Assembly: GCF_014217835.1 (NCBI RefSeq)
Contig: NZ_CP055263.1
Coordinates: 4,343,501-4,407,500 of the forward strand
DNA length: 64,000 nucleotides
Direction: 5' to 3'
From: Metabacillus sp. KUDC1714
Lineage (GTDB): Bacteria > Bacillota > Bacilli > Bacillales > Bacillaceae
Shown piece after piece: positions 38,553-47,489 of the stretch. The notes beneath the pieces were generated by a model. It was not told where the DNA came from and searched no databases. It saw only the letters and a program-made list of their open reading frames with translations. The first letter of the stretch is position 1. Each line of letters opens with the position of its first letter. The position numbers and the translations under genes were made by a program.

Positions 38553-38581
38553 TTGGCAAACGATAAAAAAAGCGTTATATT
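38553..38581 (+). promoter_or_regulatory. sigma-A promoter of recA
   Basis: TTGGCA at 38553-38558, a 17-base spacer, and TATATT at 38576-38581. It lies 31 bases before the recA start, next to the LexA box. Confidence 0.8.
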
Positions 38582-38612
38582 ATATATAGATTCATTTAAA
38601 GGAGGAAATTTT

Positions 38613-39653
38613 GTGAGCGATCGTCAAGCTGCCTTAGATATGGCGTTAAAACAAATAGAGAAGCAATTCGGTAAAGGTTCCATTATGAAATTAGGGGAAC
38701 AAACAGATAGAAAGATTTTAACATCTCCAAGTGGTTCACTAGCTCTTGATGCGGCATTAGGAGTAGGTGGATATCCTCGTGGTAGAATTATAGAGATATA
38801 CGGTCCTGAAAGCTCTGGTAAAACGACTGTAGCGCTTCATGCTATTGCTGAAGTACAGCAACAAGGTGGACAAGCAGCATTTATCGATGCAGAGCACGCA
38901 CTTGATCCTGTCTATGCACAAAAGCTAGGTGTTAATATAGATGAACTATTATTATCTCAACCTGACACAGGAGAGCAGGCACTTGAAATTGCTGAAGCGC
39001 TTGTTCGAAGTGGCGCTATTGATATACTAGTTATTGACTCAGTTGCTGCATTAGTGCCTAAAGCTGAAATTGAAGGTGAGATGGGTGATTCACACGTTGG
39101 TCTTCAAGCACGTTTAATGTCACAAGCATTACGAAAACTGTCAGGTGCTATTAATAAATCAAAAACAATCGCGATTTTTATAAACCAAATTCGCGAAAAA
39201 ATTGGTGTTATGTTTGGTAATCCAGAAACAACACCAGGCGGACGTGCTTTAAAATTCTATTCATCAGTTCGTCTAGAGGTTCGTCGCGCAGAAACACTTA
39301 AACAAGGAAACGATATGGTCGGAAACAAGACGAAAATCAAAATTGTGAAAAACAAAGTTGCTCCACCATTCAAAGTGGCTGAAGTGGACATCATGTACGG
39401 TGAAGGGATCTCTAAAGAGGGAGAAATTATCGATTTAGGATCTGATATTGATATTGTTCAAAAAAGTGGTTCTTGGTATTCATATAATGAAGAGCGTTTA
39501 GGACAAGGTCGTGAAAATGCGAAGCAATTCCTAAAAGAAAACCCAGCTCTTCGTTTAGAAATTCAAGAAAAAATCCGTAAGCATTATGGATTGGATGAAG
39601 ATGTCATTGCTCCGGATGAGAGTCAAGAGGAATTAGATTTATTAGAGGATTAA
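38613..39653 (+). CDS. recA: Recombinase RecA
   Basis: A 346-residue protein from GTG 38613 ([23 protein letters not shown]) behind a strong AAAGGAGG; the frame opens earlier, over the promoter, but that is not coding. Walker A is GPESSGKTT and Walker B is [11 protein letters not shown]; loop L1/L2 regions and the acidic C-terminal tail (EESQ...LDLLED type) are normal. RecA drives strand exchange and triggers LexA self-cleavage. Its own LexA box (38531-38544) fits SOS induction. It has its own terminator. Confidence 0.98.
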   Translation: MSDRQAALDMALKQIEKQFGKGSIMKLGEQTDRKILTSPSGSLALDAALGVGGYPRGRIIEIYGPESSGKTTVALHAIAEVQQQGGQAAFIDAEHALDPVYAQKLGVNIDELLLSQPDTGEQALEIAEALVRSGAIDILVIDSVAALVPKAEIEGEMGDSHVGLQARLMSQALRKLSGAINKSKTIAIFINQIREKIGVMFGNPETTPGGRALKFYSSVRLEVRRAETLKQGNDMVGNKTKIKIVKNKVAPPFKVAEVDIMYGEGISKEGEIIDLGSDIDIVQKSGSWYSYNEERLGQGRENAKQFLKENPALRLEIQEKIRKHYGLDEDVIAPDESQEELDLLED

Positions 39654-39656
39654 TTT

Positions 39657-39681
39657 AAAAAGGGCAACTTGCCCTTTTTTT
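39657..39681 (+). terminator. Rho-independent terminator after recA
   Basis: AAAAAGGGC (39657-39665) pairs with GCCCTTTTT (39671-39679) around AACTT, followed by more Ts. Confidence 0.93.
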
Positions 39682-39784
39682 GTATGCTCTTTTCAGGTAT
39701 GGATGAAAAACATAAACATTGCGAAAATTTCTTTTTTATTCAACCCATAAGAGCATATTAGAATCTAGAGAAAAGTCTTTATAT

Positions 39785-39812
39785 GAAAATAGTATTTTAC
39801 TCGTCATACAAT
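39785..39812 (+). promoter_or_regulatory. sigma-E-like promoter match in the recA-rny gap
   Basis: CATACAAT at 39805-39812 is a perfect sigma-E -10. GAAAATA at 39785-39791, 13 bases before it, matches the -35 at five of seven places. The -10 lies partly inside an 8-bp inverted repeat (ATAGTATT 39789-39796 with AATACTAT 39810-39817). No clear gene lies directly downstream. Confidence 0.3.
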
Positions 39813-40015
39813 ACTATAGATAAGAAAATGACTAAAGATAACTTGAATGCGTATAGAAAGGTATCATATTTGGATATAATCATTATAATTAATTTTATCT
39901 AAAAACAATATATTATGACACAATTCTACAAAATTCACTCTTGTTTTCTCAATTTCAAAAAGGAAAATCAATCTTACTAATTGTTTAAGTGGCTACAATC
40001 GTTAGAACGACGGGC

Positions 40016-40044
40016 TTGACAAGAAAATTTCACACATTTACAAT
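40016..40044 (+). promoter_or_regulatory. Strong sigma-A promoter for rny, with flanking repeats
   Basis: TTGACA (40016-40021), a 17-base spacer and TACAAT (40039-40044) form the best promoter in the window. TTTACAATT occurs at 40037-40045 and again at 40057-40065, exactly 20 bases apart. A 13-bp inverted repeat (39923-39935 with 40062-40074) spans the promoter. The transcript would have a leader of over 200 bases before rny. Confidence 0.7.
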
Positions 40045-40150
40045 TAGGATGTATATTTTACAATTTTGTAGAATGATGATTGAAGCATTTTGAAAGCAAA
40101 AATGTTGGTACTTGATTTTGTCTTCCTAAAAAAAATATTGATAAGACGCA

Positions 40151-40195
40151 AAGTTCAACATGAAAACAAAGCTTTGTGCTGTATGTTGACAACTT
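40151..40195 (+). promoter_or_regulatory. Leader hairpin upstream of rny
   Basis: AAGTTCAACAT (40151-40161) faces ATGTTGACAACTT (40183-40195), and between them is a perfect 12-base palindrome, ACAAAGCTTTGT (40166-40177). The combined structure sits about 70 bases before the rny start. RNase Y cleaves structured mRNA, so self-regulation is conceivable but not shown. Confidence 0.4.
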
Positions 40196-40263
40196 AAAAT
40201 TGAACAATGTACATGCCGACACTTTAATCTAGAAAAAACAAGTTCATAGCAAGAGGAGGTGTA

Positions 40264-41829
40264 ATGATGGACATAGTATCAATAATCATCTCCATTTTGC
40301 TTGGCCTAATCGTCGGTGCAGTTGTTGGCTATTTTGTTCGTAAATCCATTGCCGAAGCGAAAATTGCTGGTGCAAATCATGCTGCAGAGCAGATTCTTGA
40401 AGATGCAAAGCGTGATGCAGAAGCAACGAAAAAAGAAGCACTTCTTGAAGCAAAGGACGAAATTCACAAGTTGCGAACAGATGCAGAGCAGGAAGTTCGT
40501 GAGAGACGAAATGAGCTTCAGAAACAAGAAAATCGCTTATTACAAAAGGAAGAGAATCTTGACCGTAAGGACGAGTCTTTAGATAAACGTGAAGTTATGC
40601 TAGAGAAAAAAGAAGATTCTCTGAATGAAAGACAACAGCATATTGAAGAGATGGAAAGCAAAGTGGACGAGATGGTGCGTAAACAGCAAACAGAGCTTGA
40701 GCGCATATCTAGCCTTACACGAGATGAAGCAAAGTCGATCATTCTTGAAAAGGTTGAAAAAGAACTTACACATGATACCGCTATAATGATTAAAGATAGC
40801 GAAAGTCGTGCCAAGGAAGAAGCTGACAAGAAGGCAAAAGAAATCCTGTCGCTTGCTATTCAACGATGTGCAGCAGATCATGTAGCCGAAACTACAGTAT
40901 CTGTTGTCAATCTTCCAAATGATGAAATGAAGGGTCGTATTATTGGACGTGAGGGACGTAATATCCGTACTTTAGAAACATTAACGGGTATAGACCTTAT
41001 CATTGACGATACGCCTGAAGCAGTAATTTTATCAGGGTTTGATCCAATCCGTAGGGAAACTGCAAGAATAGCGTTAGATAAGCTTGTTCAGGACGGTCGT
41101 ATTCACCCTGCACGTATCGAAGAGATGGTTGAGAAGTCTCGACGTGAAGTTGATGAATACATTCGAGAAATCGGAGAACAAACGACATTTGAGGTTGGTG
41201 TACATGGACTTCATCCTGATCTAATAAAAATTCTTGGTCGTTTGAAATTCAGAACAAGTTATGGTCAAAACGTGTTAAAGCACTCTACTGAGGTATCATT
41301 CTTAGCAGGCCTAATGGCTGCCGAACTTGGTGAAGATGTGTTATTAGCTAAACGAGCAGGGCTCCTGCATGATATTGGTAAAGCAATTGATCATGAGGTG
41401 GAAGGAAGTCACGTTGAAATTGGTGTTGAGCTTGCAACAAAGTATAAAGAGCATCCTGTTGTGATAAATAGTATTGCTTCACACCATGGTGACACAGAGC
41501 CAACTTCAATCATTGCTGTTATTGTTGCAGCAGCAGATGCATTATCAGCGGCAAGACCTGGTGCACGTAGTGAAACGCTTGAAAATTACATTCGTCGCCT
41601 AGAGAAGCTCGAGGAAATCTCTGAATCATATGAAGGTGTTGAAAAGTCGTTTGCGATCCAAGCAGGTCGAGAAGTACGTATTATGGTTAAGCCTGATAGT
41701 ATTGACGATCTACAAGCTCATCGCTTGGCAAGAGACATCAGAAAAAGAATTGAAGAAGAACTCGACTATCCTGGTCACATTAAAGTAACTGTTATCCGTG
41801 AAACAAGAGCAGTTGAATATGCAAAATAA
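40264..41829 (+). CDS. rny: Ribonuclease Y
   Basis: A 521-residue protein from ATG 40264 (ATG 40267 equally possible) behind GGAGGTG. An N-terminal membrane anchor (about 5-24) is followed by a long charged coiled coil to about residue 200. A KH domain ([20 protein letters not shown], about 218-240) and an HD domain ([17 protein letters not shown], about 367-383) complete it. It is the main mRNA endonuclease of Bacillus (ymdA), initiating decay together with RNase J and PNPase. It is followed by ymdB as in B. subtilis. Confidence 0.97.
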   Translation: MMDIVSIIISILLGLIVGAVVGYFVRKSIAEAKIAGANHAAEQILEDAKRDAEATKKEALLEAKDEIHKLRTDAEQEVRERRNELQKQENRLLQKEENLDRKDESLDKREVMLEKKEDSLNERQQHIEEMESKVDEMVRKQQTELERISSLTRDEAKSIILEKVEKELTHDTAIMIKDSESRAKEEADKKAKEILSLAIQRCAADHVAETTVSVVNLPNDEMKGRIIGREGRNIRTLETLTGIDLIIDDTPEAVILSGFDPIRRETARIALDKLVQDGRIHPARIEEMVEKSRREVDEYIREIGEQTTFEVGVHGLHPDLIKILGRLKFRTSYGQNVLKHSTEVSFLAGLMAAELGEDVLLAKRAGLLHDIGKAIDHEVEGSHVEIGVELATKYKEHPVVINSIASHHGDTEPTSIIAVIVAAADALSAARPGARSETLENYIRRLEKLEEISESYEGVEKSFAIQAGREVRIMVKPDSIDDLQAHRLARDIRKRIEEELDYPGHIKVTVIRETRAVEYAK

Positions 41830-41860
41830 AGTGGTGCAGAAATGCGCCACTTTATTTTTT
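41828..41860 (+). terminator. Rho-independent terminator after rny
   Basis: AAAGTGGTGC (41828-41837) pairs with GCGCCACTTT (41844-41853) with one G-U pair, then ATTTTTT. It overlaps the rny stop. Confidence 0.9.
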
Positions 41861-41950
41861 ATGAAGTTTGTGTAAAACTAAGAAAGACTTTTTGCAAATT
41901 AGCGTTTTGATGATAAAAATAAAGATTACTTAAATAGAGGGGCTTCAATT

Positions 41951-42745
41951 ATGAAAATATTGTTTGTTGGTGATGTATTTGGTTCACCAGGTCGAGATAT
42001 GATTAAAGAATATTTACCTAAGCTAAAAACAAAATATAACCCACATGTTGTAATTATTAATGGAGAAAATGCTGCACATGGTAAAGGGATTACAGAAAAG
42101 ATCTATCAGCAATTTATTGAATGTGGAGCACATGTTATTACGATGGGAAATCATACTTGGGATAATCGTGAAATATTTGAGTTTATAGACCATGCTAAAA
42201 AGATGATCCGTCCTGCTAACTTTCCAGAGGGAAATCCAGGGAAAGGCATGATCTTTGTAACAATTGGTGGAAAAGAAGTAGCGGTTATTAATTTACAAGG
42301 GAGAGCATTTTTACCGCCATCTGATTGTCCGTTTAAAAAGGCTGATGAGCTTGTTGCAGAAGCTAAAAAACGTACACCAATAATATTTGTTGATTTTCAT
42401 GGAGAAGCAACAAGTGAGAAGCAAGCGATGGGATGGTATTTAGATGGGAAAGTTTCAGCTGTCGTTGGTACACATACACATGTCCAAACAGCAGATGAAC
42501 GTATTTTAGATAAAGGGACAGCTTACATAACGGATGTCGGAATGACAGGCCCTTACGATGGGATATTGGGTGTAAATCGAGATATGATTCTGAAAAGGTT
42601 TTTAACAAGTTTACCTGTACGTCACGATGTAGCTGAAGGACGTACGCAGTTAAGTGCAGTTGTTGTTGATATCGATGATAAGACAGGGAATGCAAAAAAA
42701 ATTGAAAGAGTTCTCATTAACGACGATCATATGTTTTTTGAATAA
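41951..42745 (+). CDS. ymdB: YmdB metallophosphoesterase (cyclic-nucleotide phosphodiesterase)
   Basis: A 264-residue protein from ATG 41951. The start MKILFVGDVFGSPGRDM, then INGENAAHGKG, MGNHTWDNREI and VGTHTHVQTADERI carry the Asp, Glu, Asn and His metal ligands of the YmdB family. In B. subtilis YmdB hydrolyses 2',3'-cyclic nucleotides and influences biofilm and motility cell-fate decisions. Genes rny and ymdB are adjacent there too, though a terminator separates them here. MITE copy C begins at its stop codon. Confidence 0.94.
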   Translation: MKILFVGDVFGSPGRDMIKEYLPKLKTKYNPHVVIINGENAAHGKGITEKIYQQFIECGAHVITMGNHTWDNREIFEFIDHAKKMIRPANFPEGNPGKGMIFVTIGGKEVAVINLQGRAFLPPSDCPFKKADELVAEAKKRTPIIFVDFHGEATSEKQAMGWYLDGKVSAVVGTHTHVQTADERILDKGTAYITDVGMTGPYDGILGVNRDMILKRFLTSLPVRHDVAEGRTQLSAVVVDIDDKTGNAKKIERVLINDDHMFFE

Positions 42746-42836
42746 GGCTATCTTCTAAAAGATTGTTGCTTTAAAAACGAAATCAACCACACCGCACTAC
42801 TTGGTAAATAGCAACTAAGTTTGCGAAAAAAGCCTT
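42744..42836. mobile_element. MITE-like element, copy C (deletion derivative)
   Basis: A 93-bp block made only of element ends. The left end (AAGGCT...TTCTAAAAG, GTTGCTTT) and right end (AATCAACCAC...TACTTGGTAAATAGCAAC) match copy B at 54107, but the roughly 130-bp core is missing. Outer arms AAGGCT (42744-42749) and AGCCTT (42831-42836) are perfectly inverted. It follows ymdB directly and may also act as its terminator. No coding capacity. Confidence 0.65.
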
Positions 42837-42959
42837 GAATAAAAATAGGTTAAAGGATATAAAGGAAAAATACCGAATAATGGATTTTTTTATGGCGAGA
42901 GGAATTATAAATCGCTTACGCTATTAGGTGAAGGATTTTTCAGAATAATGTGCGAACAA

Positions 42960-42989
42960 GCAGGAATACTTTCCATTTCTAGTGAATAT
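42960..42989 (+). promoter_or_regulatory. sigma-H promoter of spoVS
   Basis: GCAGGAATA (42960-42968) matches the sigma-H -35 RnAGGAwww at every position. After 12 bases, AGTGAATAT (42981-42989) matches the -10 RnnGAATww at every position. spoVS is known to be sigma-H dependent in B. subtilis, which supports the call. Confidence 0.85.
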
Positions 42990-42996
42990 AGTATCA

Positions 42997-43104
42997 ATGG
43001 ATGATGAACTAACACTGTTTAGAAGGCAAATGAGGGGATGGTCTTTTAAACAAGATATGCCAATGATTGTTCTAATGAACACTCAAGGATTCATTGAAAA
43101 TTAA
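42997..43104 (+). CDS. Possible 35-codon leader ORF upstream of spoVS
   Basis: ATG 42997 opens a reading frame of 35 codons (MDDELTLFRRQMRGWSF at the start), ending at TAA 43102-43104. The stop overlaps the spoVS ribosome site AAGGGGGA (43103-43110). The ATG lies at about the expected transcription start of the sigma-H promoter and has no ribosome site of its own; an inner ATG at 43030 follows AGAAGG. It could be a coupled leader peptide, a decayed gene remnant or chance. Confidence 0.25.
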   Translation: MDDELTLFRRQMRGWSFKQDMPMIVLMNTQGFIEN

Positions 43105-43117
43105 GGGGGAACTAGAA

Positions 43118-43378
43118 ATGGAAATATTAAAAGTTTCAGCAAAGTCTAATCCTAATTCTGTCGCTGGTGCATTAGCTGGGGTTTTAAGAGAACGAGGAAA
43201 TGCCGAAATTCAAGCTATTGGGGCTGGTGCACTCAATCAAGCTGTAAAAGCTGTCGCGATAGCAAGAGGCTTTGTAGCTCCGAGTGGTGTTGATTTAATA
43301 TGTATTCCTGCTTTTACTGATATTCAAATAGATGGAGAAGAACGAACGGCAATTAAATTAATTGTCGAGCCAAGGTAA
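43118..43378 (+). CDS. spoVS: Stage V sporulation protein S
   Basis: An 86-residue protein, exactly the usual length, from ATG 43118 behind AAGGGGGA. MEILKVSAKSNPNSVAGALAG is the Alba-like SpoVS pattern and is almost invariant across Bacilli (read in part). SpoVS affects septation and coat assembly and is needed beyond stage V in B. subtilis; its molecular role is thought to involve nucleic-acid binding. A textbook sigma-H promoter is 120 bases upstream and a terminator follows. Confidence 0.97.
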   Translation: MEILKVSAKSNPNSVAGALAGVLRERGNAEIQAIGAGALNQAVKAVAIARGFVAPSGVDLICIPAFTDIQIDGEERTAIKLIVEPR

Positions 43379-43414
43379 CGTAAGGTTTACAAGTTTGGGG
43401 GATATATCCAATTG

Positions 43415-43454
43415 GGGTTTGACTCGTAACATTGAGTCAGACCCTTGTTTTGTT
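43415..43454 (+). terminator. Terminator after spoVS (palindrome family member)
   Basis: GGGTTTGACTC (43415-43425) pairs fully with GAGTCAGACCC (43434-43444) with one G-U pair, followed by TTGTTTTG. Its arms resemble the GGGTCTGACCC palindromes elsewhere in the window. Confidence 0.8.
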
Positions 43455-43486
43455 AAAGACTTGTTTTTAAAGGGGAGAAATGATTG

Positions 43487-44410
43487 ATGAGACTGTTTGA
43501 TGCACACTGTGATATGCTGTACAAGCTTTGGAAAGATCCGAAAATTAATGTTTTTGAAGACGAAAGCTTGCATGTCTCAATTGCAAAACTTAAAGCAATG
43601 AATAAGACAATCCAATGCTTTGCAATCTTTGTTCCAGAGGATGTTCCATTTAATAACCGATTATCGGTCGCTCATTCACAAATCAATATTTTTTATCAAA
43701 AGGTGCTAAAAAGATATCCAGAAATAAAATTAATAAAAACTAAATCTGATATCGACAGCCTTTCTGAAAATGATATAGGTGCTATTTTAACACTAGAAGG
43801 CTGTGATGCAATAGGAGATCAGATTGAACAATTAGAAATTCTTTATCAATTAGGGGTTCGTTCTGTTGGCTTAACTTGGAATTATGCAAATCTCGTAGCT
43901 GATGGTGCAAATGAGAAACGTAATGGTGGACTTACGAACTTTGGTAGGAAAGTGATTAACTATTTGAATGGACAAAGAATGTGGACAGATTTATCTCACA
44001 CAAGTGAAAGAAGCTTTTGGGAGTCTTTAGAAATAGCTGACTACCCAATTGCTTCACATTCCAATGTTCATAGGCTTTGCCCACATGTACGTAATTTAAA
44101 AGATGAACAAATCGTTGCCTTGTTTAAAAAAAATGGAATGATAGGAGTAACGTTTGTCCCATTCTTTACAACCAATACTCCACAGCCAACCATTTCAGAT
44201 GTCCTAAAACATGTAGATTATCTTTGTGCTTTAGGAGGAGAAAATAATATAGGATTTGGTTCAGACTTTGATGGGATTGATGAAACGATAATTGGTCTAG
44301 AAGATTACTCATGCTATTACAACTTTATCAATCAGTTACTCAACTATTATCCTCAAAAAATGGTAAATAAGCTGGTCTATCAAAACTTTATCGACAACAT
44401 TTCATATTAA
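43487..44410 (+). CDS. Membrane-dipeptidase-type metallopeptidase (M19)
   Basis: A 307-residue protein from ATG 43487, eight bases after AAAGGGGAG. The M19 metal sites are present: DAHCD at residues 4-8, the bridging Glu in LTLEGCD, and the later histidines in DLSHTS and ASHSN; GFGSDFDGI closes the site. Family members hydrolyse dipeptides, including D-amino-acid-containing ones. No signal peptide is seen, so it is probably cytoplasmic. It stands alone between spoVS and the oxidoreductase genes. Confidence 0.9.
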   Translation: MRLFDAHCDMLYKLWKDPKINVFEDESLHVSIAKLKAMNKTIQCFAIFVPEDVPFNNRLSVAHSQINIFYQKVLKRYPEIKLIKTKSDIDSLSENDIGAILTLEGCDAIGDQIEQLEILYQLGVRSVGLTWNYANLVADGANEKRNGGLTNFGRKVINYLNGQRMWTDLSHTSERSFWESLEIADYPIASHSNVHRLCPHVRNLKDEQIVALFKKNGMIGVTFVPFFTTNTPQPTISDVLKHVDYLCALGGENNIGFGSDFDGIDETIIGLEDYSCYYNFINQLLNYYPQKMVNKLVYQNFIDNISY

Positions 44411-44611
44411 ATAAATAGGAATGATAAGCTGCTGAAACAAGACTTTATTTTTCTTGTTATTTTGAGTCAAACACTTGTTTTTTTCTAAAGTAGGGTCTAC
44501 AATTGTAAAAGTTTAGTGTAATTCCAATCAAATAACTCAGTTTAATTGAAAAGACAATATGTCAAATTTTCGTAGACTCTAAAGAAGTAGTAATGAAAAT
44601 GGACAAGATTA

Positions 44612-44620
44612 TGGTACACT
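44612..44620 (+). promoter_or_regulatory. Possible extended -10 before the oxidoreductase genes
   Basis: TGGTACACT at 44612-44620 has the TGn extension common in Bacillus promoters, with a partial -10. No convincing -35 is visible. Confidence 0.35.
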
Positions 44621-44680
44621 GATAATTATATTTAAAAACATATAAATTAAAATATTGTATTTTTTGAGGGGTGTAAATAC

Positions 44681-46417
44681 ATGATAAGTCAACTTTCCTG
44701 GAAAGTTGGAGGACAGCAAGGAGAAGGTATTGAAAGTACTGGTGAAGTATTCTCTATTGCATTAAACCGACTAGGCTATTATTTATACGGATATCGTCAC
44801 TTTTCGTCACGAATTAAAGGTGGACACACGAACAATAAAATTCGTGTAAGTACAACACAGGTTCGTTCAATTTCAGACGATCTTGATATATTAGTAGCTT
44901 TTGATCAAGAAACAATCGATGTAAATTTTCATGAGTTACGAGCTGGCGGGATTGTCCTAGCGGATTCAAAATTCAATCCAACCATTTCAGATGAAGCAAA
45001 TGTTACGCTTTATTCAGTTCCATTTACAGCAATTGCTACTGAATTAGGTACATCATTAATGAAAAATATGGTTGCAATTGGAGCAACAAGTGCAATTCTT
45101 GATATAGATCCGAGTGGATACCGTGATGTTGTTAATGACACATATGGCCGCAAAGGTGAAAAGATTGTTGAGAAAAATATGCAAGCAATTGAAAAAGGTG
45201 CAGAGTATTTAAAAAATGAGCTTGGATTTGATCGCCAAGATATGTATCTTGAAAAAGCAGATGGCAATAAGCGTATGTTTATGATTGGGAATGATGCGAT
45301 CGCATTAGGTGCATTAGCTGGAGGGTCACGCTTCATGGCTGCTTATCCAATTACACCTGCTTCAGAAATTATGGAATATTTAATTGAAAAACTTCCAAAA
45401 TTCGGTGGAGCGGTTATTCAAACCGAAGATGAAATTGCAGCTTGTACAATGGCAATTGGTGCAAACTATGCAGGCGCACGTACCTTTACTGCATCAGCAG
45501 GTCCTGGCTTATCGTTAATGATGGAAGCAATTGGTCTATCAGGTATAACAGAACAACCTCTTGTTATTGTTGATACACAACGTGGTGGCCCAAGTACAGG
45601 ATTACCAACAAAGCAAGAACAATCTGATTTAATGGCAATGATTTATGGTACACATGGGGAAATTCCTAAAGTTGTAATGGCTCCAAGTACAGTTCAAGAG
45701 GCATTCTACGATACAATCGAAGCATTCAATATTGCCGAAGAATATCAATGTCCTGTCATTTTGTTAACTGACTTACAACTATCATTAGGAAAACAAACCG
45801 TTGAACCGTTAGATTATAGCAACATCGAGATTCGTCGTGGCAAGCTTCAAACAGAAGAATTACCAGAAATTGAAAATAAAGGATACTTCAAACGCTTTGA
45901 AGTAACAAAAGACGGAGTATCACCACGTGTTATTCCAGGTATGAAAAACGGAATCCACCATGTTACAGGTGTAGAGCATGATGAAACTGGTAAGCCATCT
46001 GAGTCTGCAGGAAATCGTATTGATCAGATGGATAAACGATTAAGAAAGTTAAATAGCATGCAGTTCAAAAATCCAGTTCATAAAAATATCCAACATGAAA
46101 ATCCAGATGTCCTACTTGTTGGTTTTATTTCAACAAGAGGAACAATCGAAGAAGCAATCGTGCGCTTAGAAGCAGAAGGTGTTAAGGTAAATCATGCTCA
46201 AATTCGCCTTATCCATCCTTTCCCGACTGAGGAAATGCTCCCATTAGTAGAATCTGCAAAAAAAGTCATTGTTGTTGAAAACAATGCAACTGGTCAGCTA
46301 GCAAGTCTTTTAAAGATGAATGTTGGTCATGCTAATAAAATTTCATCATTATTAAAATATGACGGTAATCCATTCCTACCTCATGAAATTCATACGAGAA
46401 GCAAGGAGTTGATCTAA
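44681..46417 (+). CDS. korA: 2-oxoacid:ferredoxin oxidoreductase, fused gamma-alpha subunit
   Basis: A 578-residue protein from ATG 44681 behind GAGGGGTG. Residues about 1-180 are the gamma domain (GGQQGEGIESTGEVF, HFSSRIKGGHTN). The alpha domain follows (GNDAIALGALAGG, YPITPASEIMEYL, then FTASAGPGLSLM) and a transketolase C-like end (GFISTRGTIEEA). With the next gene it oxidatively decarboxylates a 2-oxoacid, most likely 2-oxoglutarate, to the acyl-CoA, passing electrons to ferredoxin. Substrate choice is by family resemblance only. The gene ends two bases before korB. Confidence 0.9.
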   Translation: MISQLSWKVGGQQGEGIESTGEVFSIALNRLGYYLYGYRHFSSRIKGGHTNNKIRVSTTQVRSISDDLDILVAFDQETIDVNFHELRAGGIVLADSKFNPTISDEANVTLYSVPFTAIATELGTSLMKNMVAIGATSAILDIDPSGYRDVVNDTYGRKGEKIVEKNMQAIEKGAEYLKNELGFDRQDMYLEKADGNKRMFMIGNDAIALGALAGGSRFMAAYPITPASEIMEYLIEKLPKFGGAVIQTEDEIAACTMAIGANYAGARTFTASAGPGLSLMMEAIGLSGITEQPLVIVDTQRGGPSTGLPTKQEQSDLMAMIYGTHGEIPKVVMAPSTVQEAFYDTIEAFNIAEEYQCPVILLTDLQLSLGKQTVEPLDYSNIEIRRGKLQTEELPEIENKGYFKRFEVTKDGVSPRVIPGMKNGIHHVTGVEHDETGKPSESAGNRIDQMDKRLRKLNSMQFKNPVHKNIQHENPDVLLVGFISTRGTIEEAIVRLEAEGVKVNHAQIRLIHPFPTEEMLPLVESAKKVIVVENNATGQLASLLKMNVGHANKISSLLKYDGNPFLPHEIHTRSKELI

Positions 46418-46419
46418 AG

Positions 46420-47289
46420 ATGGCAACAACGTTTAAAGATTTCAGAAACAACGTAAAACCAAACTGGTGTCCTGGTTGTGGTGACTTCTCTGTACAAGCT
46501 GCGATCCAGCGTGCTGCAGCAAATGTAGGTCTACAGCCAGATAATCTTGCTGTTGTGTCAGGTATCGGATGTTCTGGTCGGATATCTGGGTACATTAATT
46601 CGTATGGTTTTCACGGTATTCATGGTCGTTCATTACCAATTGCACAAGGTGTGAAAATGGCAAACCGAGACTTAACAGTTATCGCATCTGGTGGTGATGG
46701 AGACGGCTTTGCGATTGGTATGGGTCACACCATTCATGCTATCCGTCGTAACATTGACATCACGTATATTGTGATGGATAACCAAATATATGGATTAACA
46801 AAAGGTCAAACATCACCACGTAGTGATGCAGGCTTTGTTACAAAAAGTACACCTAAGGGCTCGATTGAATCTGCCTTATCTGTAATGGAAATGGCATTGA
46901 CAGCTGGTGCGACATTTGTTGCTCAAAGTTTTTCAACTGACCTTAAGGATTTAACAGCATTAATTGAAGCAGGTATTAACCATAAAGGATTCTCACTAAT
47001 TAACGTTTTTAGCCCTTGTGTAACGTATAACAAGGTCAACACGTATGATTGGTTTAAAGAGAATTTAACAAAGTTAGCTAATGTAGAAGGTTATGATCCT
47101 AATAATAAAGAATTAGCAATGCAAACATTAATGAAGCATAAAGGCTTGGTTACAGGATTAATTTATCAAAATACAGAGCAAAAATCTTATCAGGAACTGA
47201 TCAATGGTTATAGCGAAACACCATTATCAGAAGCTGAATTAGCGATTGATGAAGAAGAATTTAATAAACTAGTTTCAGAATTTATGTAA
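46420..47289 (+). CDS. korB: 2-oxoacid:ferredoxin oxidoreductase, beta subunit
   Basis: A 289-residue protein from ATG 46420. WCPGCGDFSVQAA and GIGCSG supply iron-sulphur cysteines, with a further Cys in FSPCVTYN. The thiamine diphosphate motif is GGDGDGFAIGMGHTIHA ending with VMDNQIYGLTKGQ, so it carries the cofactor and the [4Fe-4S] cluster. It is the catalytic partner of the upstream subunit. Similar pairs are present in several Bacillus groups. A terminator follows. Confidence 0.92.
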   Translation: MATTFKDFRNNVKPNWCPGCGDFSVQAAIQRAAANVGLQPDNLAVVSGIGCSGRISGYINSYGFHGIHGRSLPIAQGVKMANRDLTVIASGGDGDGFAIGMGHTIHAIRRNIDITYIVMDNQIYGLTKGQTSPRSDAGFVTKSTPKGSIESALSVMEMALTAGATFVAQSFSTDLKDLTALIEAGINHKGFSLINVFSPCVTYNKVNTYDWFKENLTKLANVEGYDPNNKELAMQTLMKHKGLVTGLIYQNTEQKSYQELINGYSETPLSEAELAIDEEEFNKLVSEFM

Positions 47290-47303
47290 TAGTTGTTAGC
47301 GAA

Positions 47304-47332
47304 GGACTGATGGGAATTCATCAGTCTTTTTT
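47304..47332 (+). terminator. Rho-independent terminator after korB
   Basis: GACTGATG (47305-47312) pairs with CATCAGTC (47319-47326), followed by TTTTTT. Confidence 0.88.
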
Positions 47333-47489
47333 GTATGTTCAGAATTTAAATATTAAGGAAATTCGTTAAAAGAAAAAATTATTTTGTTTGCAATCAATTG
47401 TCCGTTTGCAGTAGACATCCTTATTTACATTTTATAATAACGTGTTAAACTATTAATATGTAAGGGTTTTCAACAAAGGGGTGTTCATC

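Noticed and set aside
38538..38612. Extended N-terminus of RecA
   Set aside because: The extension would lie on the LexA box and promoter; GTG 38613 has a strong ribosome site and matches RecA.
39828..39902. 24-codon frame after the sigma-E-like site in the recA-rny gap
   Set aside because: No ribosome site, and an isoleucine-rich chance composition.
40518..40829. Antisense Ser/Arg-rich frame opposite rny
   Set aside because: A by-product of the Lys/Glu-rich coiled coil of RNase Y read on the other strand.
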